A stretch of DNA of 12,415 nt, from NCBI GenBank assembly GCA_021647745.1, contig JAKIUB010000043.1:1-12415 (forward strand), in the 5' to 3' direction. Under the pieces are notes generated by a model. That model was given only the letters and a program-made list of their open reading frames with translations, ran no database searches and had not been told where the DNA came from. Positions 1 through 6,107 of this stretch are shown here, one piece after another (position 1 is the first letter of the stretch; each line of letters opens with the position of its first letter). A program made the translations under genes and the position numbers. The stretch comes from Paracoccaceae bacterium (GTDB lineage: Bacteria > Pseudomonadota > Alphaproteobacteria > Rhodobacterales > Rhodobacteraceae).

Positions 1-773
1 CAGGTGCGCCGCTTTATGTGGTGCATACCAGTTGCGAGGAGGCGCACGAGGCCATCCGGCGCGCACGCATGCAAGGCAAGCGGGTGTGGGGCGAGCCGTT
101 GATCCAGCACCTGACGCTGGACGAAAGTGAATATTTCAACAAGGATTGGGACCATGCAGCACGGCGCGTGATGTCGCCGCCATTCCGCAACAAGCAGCAT
201 CAGGATAGCCTGTGGGCGGGGCTGCAATCGGGCAGCTTGAGCGTGGTCGCAACCGATCATTGTGCCTTTACCACCGAGCAAAAGCGCTCCGGTATTGGAG
301 ATTTCAGCAAAATCCCCAATGGCACCGGCGGGCTGGAGGACCGGATGCCGATGCTCTGGACGCACGGGGTGGCGACGGGTCGTTTAACGATGAACGAGTT
401 TGTGGCGGTGACCTCGACCAACATTGCCAAGATCCTGAATTGTTACCCCAAGAAGGGCGCGATTTTGGTGGGGGCGGATGCGGATATTGTGGTTTGGGAT
501 CCTGATAAAGAAAAGACCATTTCAGCCGACAGCCAGCAATCTGCCATTGATTACAATGTGTTCGAGGGCAAAAAGGTAAAAGGCTTGCCGCGTTATACGC
601 TGACGCGCGGGCAGGTGGCGGTGATGGACGGCGAGATCAAAACTGTTGAGGGCCACGGTGAATTTGTGGCGCGAGAGGCGAATGCAACCGTGAACAAAGC
701 CCTTAGTCAGTGGAAAGACTTGACCGCGCCAAGGCCGGTAGAGCGCTCCGGCATTCCGGCGAGCGGGGTTTGA
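1..773 (+). CDS. hydA: Dihydropyrimidinase (D-hydantoinase), C-terminal part, 5' end outside window
   Basis: Cytosolic amidohydrolase that opens the ring of 5,6-dihydrouracil or dihydrothymine to the N-carbamoyl-beta-amino acid, the second step of reductive pyrimidine breakdown; many members also cut hydantoins. The frame is open from the window edge (GAPLYVVHTSC...), giving about 256 residues of a protein usually near 480, so the N-terminal half with the HxH metal motif and the carboxylated lysine lies upstream. The His of VVHTSC (codon 24-26) matches the second-metal His region, and the Asp of VATDHCAF (codon 255-257) matches the catalytic/metal Asp; their spacing of 77 residues fits the family. 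NGTGGLEDRMPMLW and the tail RPVERSGIPASGV are also typical. The stop is 8 nt before the next start, so it is co-transcribed with the PLP enzyme and the ABC importer. Allantoinase or a pure hydantoinase is possible, but the sequence resembles bacterial dihydropyrimidinases best. Confidence 0.93.
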   Translation, partial: GAPLYVVHTSCEEAHEAIRRARMQGKRVWGEPLIQHLTLDESEYFNKDWDHAARRVMSPPFRNKQHQDSLWAGLQSGSLSVVATDHCAFTTEQKRSGIGDFSKIPNGTGGLEDRMPMLWTHGVATGRLTMNEFVAVTSTNIAKILNCYPKKGAILVGADADIVVWDPDKEKTISADSQQSAIDYNVFEGKKVKGLPRYTLTRGQVAVMDGEIKTVEGHGEFVAREANATVNKALSQWKDLTAPRPVERSGIPASGV

Positions 774-781
774 GAGAAACT

Positions 782-2194
782 ATGCTGAGTATTTCTGAAG
801 TAGCCGCGCTAACCGAGGCCATGCAGGCGGCAGTGGTTTATCGTGAGCGAATATCTGAAAACGGGATCGCGGCGGCAGATGATTATGATACGGCCCTGCA
901 GCGCTTTGGCGGAGAGCTACCCGAAAAGGGCACGCCTCCTGATCAGGTGATCCGGGAGCTAACTGAAAACGCACTGCCCGGGTTGCTAAAAATGGGGCAC
1001 CCACGGTTTCTTGGCTGGGTGACCGGGGCCTCTGACCCCACCGGTATAGCGGCGGATTGGCTAACATCGGCCTGGGGGCAGAATGCGCCCTTTAGTTCGA
1101 CCACCCCCGCGGCAGCCGCGGCAGAAGAAAGTGCCGGTGAGTGGATCAAATCTCTGCTGGGTCTTCCTGCGCAAGCGGCTTTTGGTTTCACAACCGGTGG
1201 CACAATGGCCAATACCATCGGGCTGGCAGCCGCACGCAATGCGCTTTTGGATCGCGAAGGGTGGGATGTAGAGGCCAAGGGGCTGTTTGGTGCGCCTGAG
1301 GTGACGGTTATTCTTGGCGAACAGGCCCATTCTACCGTGTTTCTTGCCTTGCGTCTGATTGGCTTTGGCGCTGATCGGGCTTTGCGCGTTAAGGCTAATA
1401 AATACGGGCAGATGGATATGGCTGCGCTGGAAGAGGTGCTTCAGCCGCTTTCTGGTCCGGTTTTGATCGTGGCGCAGGCCGGGCATATCAATTCGGGGGC
1501 TTTTGATCCTCTTGACGAGATATGCCGACTTGCAAAAACTAAAAAAGCATGGGTGCATGTGGATGGGGCCTTTGGCCTTTGGGCGCGCGCTTGCAAGGAA
1601 ACCGCTCATCTGGCTGTCGGGGCCGAGAGCTGTGACAGCTGGGCTGTTGATGGCCACAAATGGTTGCAAACACCCTATGATAGCGGGTTTGTCTTTGTGC
1701 GTGACGAGGTGGCGCTGAGTAGGTCCATGTCGGTCACCGCCAGCTATCTGCCCGAGAAAACCCACCGTGAACCGGTAACAACCACGCCCGAGCTTTCCCG
1801 CCGGGCGCGGGGTTTTGCGGTATGGGCGGTGCTGCGCGCGCTGGGGCGAGAGGGGGTGAGCGAAATGATTGGCCGCCATTGTGCCATGGCAAAACGGTGC
1901 GCCGAAGGTTTCGGAGCCATAAAAGGGCTACGGGTGCTAAACCGGGTTGAGCTAAATCAGGTGGCGCTCTGTTGTGAAACCGGGGCGGGCCTTGTCGAGG
2001 ATAATGAGCTTACCGCGCGGTTGTTGGCCAAATTACAGCAAAGCGGGGTGTGCTATCCCTCCGGTGCTGTCTGGCAAGGGCGCGGGATTATTCGCATGTC
2101 GTTCAGCTCTGGCAAGGCCGTGCTGGAAGATGCAGAAACAATTATTGATGCTGTCCGGAGTGAATGGCAGATGCTTGGGGATGAAAATGAGTGA
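782..2194 (+). CDS. Group II PLP-dependent decarboxylase-like protein
   Basis: A 470-aa cytosolic fold-type I pyridoxal-phosphate enzyme of the aromatic-amino-acid/glutamate decarboxylase family (Pyridoxal_deC). Visible marks are a cofactor-phosphate loop TTGGTMAN (137-144), AQAGHINSGAFDPLDEI (231-247) in place of the usual GTT-GxxDP segment, HVDGAFG (259-265) with the Asp that holds the pyridine nitrogen, and DGHKW (290-294) with Schiff-base lysine K293. The ATG at 782 was chosen because homology-like sequence begins there and a GAGAG ribosome site lies just upstream; the frame is open further upstream, but only inside hydA. It follows hydA by 8 nt and its end overlaps the ABC ATPase start by 8 nt, so it belongs to the operon. 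The substrate cannot be read. Aspartate to beta-alanine, or an aromatic or branched amino acid, are guesses, and a non-decarboxylating relative is not excluded. Family assignment is firm; role is not. Confidence 0.9.
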   Translation: MLSISEVAALTEAMQAAVVYRERISENGIAAADDYDTALQRFGGELPEKGTPPDQVIRELTENALPGLLKMGHPRFLGWVTGASDPTGIAADWLTSAWGQNAPFSSTTPAAAAAEESAGEWIKSLLGLPAQAAFGFTTGGTMANTIGLAAARNALLDREGWDVEAKGLFGAPEVTVILGEQAHSTVFLALRLIGFGADRALRVKANKYGQMDMAALEEVLQPLSGPVLIVAQAGHINSGAFDPLDEICRLAKTKKAWVHVDGAFGLWARACKETAHLAVGAESCDSWAVDGHKWLQTPYDSGFVFVRDEVALSRSMSVTASYLPEKTHREPVTTTPELSRRARGFAVWAVLRALGREGVSEMIGRHCAMAKRCAEGFGAIKGLRVLNRVELNQVALCCETGAGLVEDNELTARLLAKLQQSGVCYPSGAVWQGRGIIRMSFSSGKAVLEDAETIIDAVRSEWQMLGDENE

Positions 2195-2969
2195 AGCCGT
2201 GATCAAGGCCGAGAAGCTCTGCCTTACGTTTCAAACCAATGACGGGCCGGTGCATGCGTTGCAAGATGTGGACCTGACCGTAAATAAAGGTGAGTTTGTG
2301 AGCTTCATTGGCCCTTCAGGCTGCGGGAAAACCACGTTTTTGCGGGTGTTGGCAGATCTTGAAACGCCAACGGGCGGCAGCGTGAGCGTGAACGGGATGA
2401 CGCCTCGGGAAGCGCGGCGCAAGCGGGCGTATGGCTTTGTGTTTCAGGCGGCGGGGCTTTATCCGTGGCGCACGATTGCCGGCAATATCAGGCTGCCGCT
2501 GGAAATTATGGGCATCCCGAAAGCCGAGCAGAAAAAGCTGGTGGAGGAGGTGCTGGACCTTGTGCATCTCAGCGGCTTTGAGAATAAATTTCCGTGGCAG
2601 CTTTCGGGGGGCATGCAACAGCGCGCCAGCATTGCGAGAGCGCTTAGCTTTCAGGCCGATATATTGCTGATGGACGAACCTTTTGGCGCGCTTGACGAGA
2701 TCGTGCGCGATCATCTGAACGAGCAACTTCTGGAGCTGTGGGCCAAAACCAATAAAACCATAGGTTTTGTGACCCATTCGATACCGGAGGCGGTTTATCT
2801 TTCGACCAAAATCGTGGTGATGTCACCGCGCCCGGGCAGGGTGACGGATGTGATAGATAGTCCGCTACCGCGCGAGCGACCACTAGAGATCAGGGAGTCG
2901 CCGGAATTTCTGGAGCTGGCGCACCGGGTGCGCGAGGGGCTGCGGGCGGGGCATGGTGAGGATGCGTAA
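2187..2969 (+). CDS. ABC importer ATP-binding protein, nitrate/taurine/thiamin-pyrimidine class
   Basis: A 260-aa ATPase that would drive the importer encoded by the next three genes, at the inner face of the cytoplasmic membrane. All nucleotide-binding motifs are intact: Walker A GPSGCGKTT (42-50), Q-loop Q87 in VFQAAGLYPW, signature LSGGMQQR (139-146), Walker B ILLMDEP (159-165), D-loop GALD and switch His H197 in VTHS. The LYPWRT and SPRPGR segments are typical of the SsuB/TauB/ThiZ group. ATG 2187 was preferred over ATG 2181 because GGGGA (2177-2181) then sits 5 nt upstream; choosing 2181 would add only Met-Lys. The start overlaps the decarboxylase stop and the end overlaps the first permease, which implies translational coupling. 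Substrate assignment to a pyrimidine-like compound rests on linkage to hydA, not on this protein. Confidence 0.95.
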   Translation: MSEAVIKAEKLCLTFQTNDGPVHALQDVDLTVNKGEFVSFIGPSGCGKTTFLRVLADLETPTGGSVSVNGMTPREARRKRAYGFVFQAAGLYPWRTIAGNIRLPLEIMGIPKAEQKKLVEEVLDLVHLSGFENKFPWQLSGGMQQRASIARALSFQADILLMDEPFGALDEIVRDHLNEQLLELWAKTNKTIGFVTHSIPEAVYLSTKIVVMSPRPGRVTDVIDSPLPRERPLEIRESPEFLELAHRVREGLRAGHGEDA

Positions 2970-3882
2970 TTTTGTGCCCATCTTCACAGTTACGCTGGTA
3001 ATATTTGCGCTCTGGTATGCTTTTGCCATCGTGCTGAACAAAAACTGGGCCTATGATAAAGCCACCCGTGGCGGCTATGAGCTGACATTTTCGGAGCTGG
3101 TGGCCGATACCTGGAGCCAGAAAAAACCGCGCCTGCCCACGCCGGACCAAGTGGCGGGCGAGATATGGAAATCTACCGGCACGGCTGCTGCAAAAAAGTG
3201 GGGCCGCACCGAGGGTGATCCGCTTTTGGAGCGCATTTCAGAAGTGCTGGGGGATAAGCGCAACCTGATCCGCCATGCGTGGATCACGCTTTCGGCCACC
3301 ATGCTCGGCTTTATCTTTGGCACCGGGCTGGGGATATTGCTGGCGGTGGGCATTGTGCATAATCGTGCGATGAATAATTCGGTGATGCCGTGGGTGATCA
3401 CCAGCCAGACCATTCCGATACTGGCCCTCGCGCCGATGATCATTGTGGTGTTGAATGCGGTGGGCATTTCGGGTTTGGTGCCCAAGGCGTTTATTTCAGC
3501 CTACCTCAGCTTCTTTCCTGTCGTTGTGGGTATGGTCAAGGGGCTGCGCAGCCCCGATGCGATGCAGCTTGACCAAATGCGAACATGGTTTGCCAGCAAG
3601 CCGCAAATTTTCTGGAAGTTGCGGCTGCCCTCCTCGGTGCCCTATCTGTTTACCTCGCTCAAAATCGGGGTTGCGGCCTCGCTGGTGGGGGCGATTGTGG
3701 GTGAGCTGACGATCAGCCAGAATGGCGGCTTGGGCGCGCGCATGCTGCAAGGCAATTATTATGGCACCACGCTGACCATCTGGTCGGCGCTGATTGTGGC
3801 GGCGGCTTTGGCGGCGGTGCTGGTATTGCTGGTCGGGCTGGCCGAGCGGATCACCAAAAAACGTATGGGGTTTGTATCATGA
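2953..3882 (+). CDS. ABC importer permease 1 (BPD inner-membrane component), long N-terminal insert
   Basis: A 309-aa integral membrane protein, one half of the import channel. An N-terminal membrane segment (about 7-28) is followed by an unusually long hydrophilic stretch (about 30-108) containing LPTPDQVAGEIW, the substitute for the short pre-core segment of TauC/SsuC proteins. The binding-protein-dependent transport core follows, with further membrane segments near 110-135, 147-171, 180-197, 235-252 and 276-297. The ATPase-contacting EAA-type loop lies around 200-230 (DAMQLDQMRTWFASKPQIFW then LRLPSSVP). ATG 2953 has GGCGGG upstream; ATG 2962, giving a 306-aa protein, directly follows GGTGAGG and is an alternative. 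It overlaps the ATPase end, and its stop overlaps the next start as ATGA. Family is clear; the exact start is uncertain by three codons. Confidence 0.93.
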   Translation: MVRMRNFVPIFTVTLVIFALWYAFAIVLNKNWAYDKATRGGYELTFSELVADTWSQKKPRLPTPDQVAGEIWKSTGTAAAKKWGRTEGDPLLERISEVLGDKRNLIRHAWITLSATMLGFIFGTGLGILLAVGIVHNRAMNNSVMPWVITSQTIPILALAPMIIVVLNAVGISGLVPKAFISAYLSFFPVVVGMVKGLRSPDAMQLDQMRTWFASKPQIFWKLRLPSSVPYLFTSLKIGVAASLVGAIVGELTISQNGGLGARMLQGNYYGTTLTIWSALIVAAALAAVLVLLVGLAERITKKRMGFVS

Positions 3883-4718
3883 ATTTGGTGATTGCATCCC
3901 TCGGGGTATGGGCCATTGGCTGGGGCATAAATATCTGGATCGCGCGGCAAAAGCCGGGCCGCTGGCAGAGCCTCGTCTCGGCTACGGTTTTTGGTGTTAC
4001 GCTGGTGATCATGTGGGAACTGATTGTGCGGGGAATGGAGGTCTCGCCGGTGATTTTACCGCCGCCGACTATGATTTTCACGGCCTTCGTGACATCAACC
4101 GATATCTTGCGTGCCGACTTTTACCAGACCTTTGTAAAAGGGGCGTTGACTGGCTATGCCATGGGCTGCGCGGCGGCATTTTTGACGGCGCTGGCGATTG
4201 ACCGCTCCGATTTTCTGAAGCGCGGCTTGTTGCCGATCGGCAATTTTGTGGCGGCGCTGCCGATCATCGGCATGGCCCCGATAATGGTGATGTGGTTTGG
4301 CTTTGACTGGCAGTCAAAGGCAGCGGTGGTGGTGATCATGATCTTCTTTCCGGTGCTGGTAAACACCGTGCAAGGGCTTGATGCGGCAGGTAAAATGCAA
4401 AAAGACCTGATGCGGACCTACGCGGCCAGCTATTGGCAAAACCTGTTCAAGCTCCGCCTGCCTGCCGCCGCGCCGTTTATCTTTAACGGCTTGAAAATCG
4501 CCAGCACATTGGCATTGATCGGCGCGATTGTGGCCGAATTTTTTGGCTCGCCGATTGTCGGCATGGGCTTTCGTATTTCAACCGGAGCAGGACGGCTGGA
4601 GATGGATCTGGTCTGGGCGGAAATTGTGGTCGCGGCCATTGCCGGATCGGCTTTTTATGGTATCGTTGCGCTCATTGAGCGTAAGGCTACATTCTGGCAC
4701 CCGTCGCAAAGAAAATGA
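3879..4718 (+). CDS. ABC importer permease 2 (BPD inner-membrane component)
   Basis: A 279-aa membrane protein, the second, non-identical half of the import channel. Membrane segments are visible near 2-21, 32-50, 86-107, 118-141, 147-164, 207-222 and 245-266. The VSPVILPPPTMIFTAF segment (55-70) is the classic start of the SsuC/TauC/ThiX core, and the EAA-type loop (about 172-200, MQKDLMRTYAASYWQNLFKL then RLPAAAPF) would dock on the ATPase. The start overlaps the permease-1 stop in an ATGA arrangement, so translation is probably coupled and the two make a heterodimer. The extra N-terminal segment before the core is longer than in single-permease relatives. The gene ends 27 nt before the binding-protein gene. 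Confidence 0.94.
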   Translation: MNLVIASLGVWAIGWGINIWIARQKPGRWQSLVSATVFGVTLVIMWELIVRGMEVSPVILPPPTMIFTAFVTSTDILRADFYQTFVKGALTGYAMGCAAAFLTALAIDRSDFLKRGLLPIGNFVAALPIIGMAPIMVMWFGFDWQSKAAVVVIMIFFPVLVNTVQGLDAAGKMQKDLMRTYAASYWQNLFKLRLPAAAPFIFNGLKIASTLALIGAIVAEFFGSPIVGMGFRISTGAGRLEMDLVWAEIVVAAIAGSAFYGIVALIERKATFWHPSQRK

Positions 4719-4745
4719 CGGGGCCTTCAACCAAGGGAGAAAAGC

Positions 4746-5735
4746 ATGAATATGATTAAAACAGGCCTGCTGACAGGCACGCTGGCGCTGGGTGGCTTTG
4801 CCGCGCAGGCGCAAGACGACGTAACGCTTCAGCTGAAGTGGGTCACGCAAGCGCAATTCGCCGGCTATTATGTGGCGCTGGAAAACGGCTATTACGAAGA
4901 TGAAGGGCTGAATGTGGAGATCAAGGCCGGTGGCCCCGATGTGGCTCCCACACAGGTAATCGCCGGTGGCGGTGCCGATGTGGTGATCGACTGGATGCCC
5001 TCGGCGCTTTCCGCCCGTGAAAAAGGCCTGGCGCTGGTTAATATCGCGCAGCCCTTCAAAAGCTCGGGCATGATGCTGACCTGCCGCCGCGATGCCGGTA
5101 TTGAAACCACCGATGATTTTGCCGGCAAAACGCTGGGTGTGTGGTTTTATGGCAACGAGTTCCCCTTTCTGAGCTGGATGGCGAAGCTTGGCCTTTCCAC
5201 TGATGGTGGTGAAGATGGCGTGACGGTGCTGAAACAGGGCTTTAATGTTGACCCGATCCTGCAAGGGCAGGCCGCCTGTGTCTCGACCATGACCTATAAC
5301 GAATACTGGCAGATCATCGATGCGGGCCTGACCCCCGAAGAGCTGGTGGTGTTCAAATATCAGGATCAGGGCGTGGCGACACTGGAAGACGGGCTTTATG
5401 TGCTGGAAGAAAATCTCTCGGACCCCGAGTTTGTTGACCGCATGGTGCGTTTTGTGCGCGCTTCGATGATGGGCTGGAAATGGGCCGAGGAAAACCCCGA
5501 TGCCGCTGCCGAGATCGTACTGGAATATGATGAAACCGGCGCACAAACCATCGAACACCAGACCCGGATGATGGGTGAGGTTGCGCTTTTGACTGCCGGA
5601 TCGAACGGCGCACTGGACGTGGCCGACTATGAGCGCACGGTGCAATCGCTGCTTGCTGGCGGTGACGACCCTGTGATCACCATGGAGCCAACCGGCGCCT
5701 GGACCAGCATCATCACCGATGCCGCATTGAACTAG
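4746..5735 (+). CDS. NMT1/THI5-like periplasmic substrate-binding protein of the importer
   Basis: A 329-aa secreted binding protein that would catch the ligand in the periplasm and hand it to the two permeases. A Sec signal peptide is visible: basic MNMIK, hydrophobic core about 7-19, and probable cleavage after AQA at residue 22. The mature protein shows the NMT1/THI5 pattern: LQLKWVTQAQFAGYYVALENGYYEDEGL at about 28-55, IKAGGPDVAP, IAGGGADVVIDW, DDFAGKTLGVW and GNEFPFLSWMAKLG. ThiY relatives bind formylaminopyrimidine and other members bind other pyrimidines or nitrate-like solutes, so a pyrimidine ring is the sensible guess given hydA upstream. The CCCFC motif of the yeast HMP-P synthase THI5 is absent, so it should not be an enzyme. 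ATG 4746 has a strong AGGGAG site 6 nt upstream, the strongest visible in the operon, as expected for a component made in excess. It is the last gene before the terminator. Confidence 0.93.
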   Translation: MNMIKTGLLTGTLALGGFAAQAQDDVTLQLKWVTQAQFAGYYVALENGYYEDEGLNVEIKAGGPDVAPTQVIAGGGADVVIDWMPSALSAREKGLALVNIAQPFKSSGMMLTCRRDAGIETTDDFAGKTLGVWFYGNEFPFLSWMAKLGLSTDGGEDGVTVLKQGFNVDPILQGQAACVSTMTYNEYWQIIDAGLTPEELVVFKYQDQGVATLEDGLYVLEENLSDPEFVDRMVRFVRASMMGWKWAEENPDAAAEIVLEYDETGAQTIEHQTRMMGEVALLTAGSNGALDVADYERTVQSLLAGGDDPVITMEPTGAWTSIITDAALN

Positions 5736-5755
5736 GCCAGTCAGGTATTAAGTGT

Positions 5756-5790
5756 AAACCCGCCCGGCATATGCCGGGCGGGTTTTTTTA
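5756..5790 (+). terminator. Intrinsic terminator of the pyrimidine uptake operon
   Basis: The two arms AAACCCGCCCGGCAT (5756-5770) and ATGCCGGGCGGGTTT (5771-5785) form a perfect 30-bp palindrome, and a run of seven T follows from within the second arm (5783-5789). It lies 20 nt after the binding-protein stop. The T-run is only on the + side; the - side has just three T, so it should stop + transcription only. Confidence 0.93.
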
Positions 5791-5803
5791 TGGAAGGGAC
5801 AAG

Positions 5804-6106
5804 ATGGATTACCCGGTTGGTTTTGCGGTTTCTTTACTGGTCGTTATTGTCGGGATGGTTGCGGTCGGTATTTCGATGCTCAAGTCACTGACGCTTGCGG
5901 TCGAGGGTTTTCGGGAATTTGACGGAGACAGCATGACCCGCCGCGACAAAACCCGAGGCTGGGTCGGGGCGGTGGTCTGGAGCCTTTTTGCAATCGTGAT
6001 CTGGAGCTTTTTTATTGACTGGTTTTGGGCGGGCAGCCTTGAATACGCGCAAGACGCCATCGGCTACAGGATCGAAAATATCGCCCGCGCGTTGTCGAGG
6101 AACTGA
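5804..6106 (+). CDS. Small two-span membrane protein of unknown function
   Basis: A 100-aa protein not recognised as a named family. Two membrane segments are plain, about residues 5-27 (VGFAVSLLVVIVGMVAVGI) and 53-76 (WVGAVVWSLFAIVIWSFFI), separated by a charged loop with EFDGDSMTRRDKTRG. The tail is polar. The basic loop suggests the loop is cytoplasmic with both ends outside, which is an inference. ATG 5804 is preceded by GGAAGGGA (5792-5799). The next gene starts 1 nt after its stop, so the two are a translational unit. The gene begins 13 nt after the terminator T-run, leaving no clean promoter space, so its expression may depend on terminator read-through or on a promoter inside the upstream gene. 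Confidence 0.82.
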   Translation: MDYPVGFAVSLLVVIVGMVAVGISMLKSLTLAVEGFREFDGDSMTRRDKTRGWVGAVVWSLFAIVIWSFFIDWFWAGSLEYAQDAIGYRIENIARALSRN

Positions 6107-6107
6107 T

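Noticed and set aside
1061..1879. 272-codon minus-strand frame inside the PLP enzyme gene
   Set aside because: Low-complexity, basic product without motifs, opposite a gene with all PLP motifs.
4578..5645. 355-codon open frame on the minus strand
   Set aside because: It is antisense to permease 2 and the binding-protein gene, both of which have clear family motifs, signal or membrane features and ribosome sites. Its His/Gly/Arg-rich product is typical of a GC-rich shadow frame.
4746..5735. Binding protein as a THI5-type HMP-P synthase enzyme
   Set aside because: The CCCFC motif is missing, a signal peptide is present, and it lies beside ABC permease and ATPase genes.
5727..5758. Possible promoter TTGAAC ... 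TGTAAA ahead of the small membrane protein gene
   Set aside because: Spacing of 20 bp is too wide and the -10 match is only four of six. A transcript from it would run straight into the terminator.
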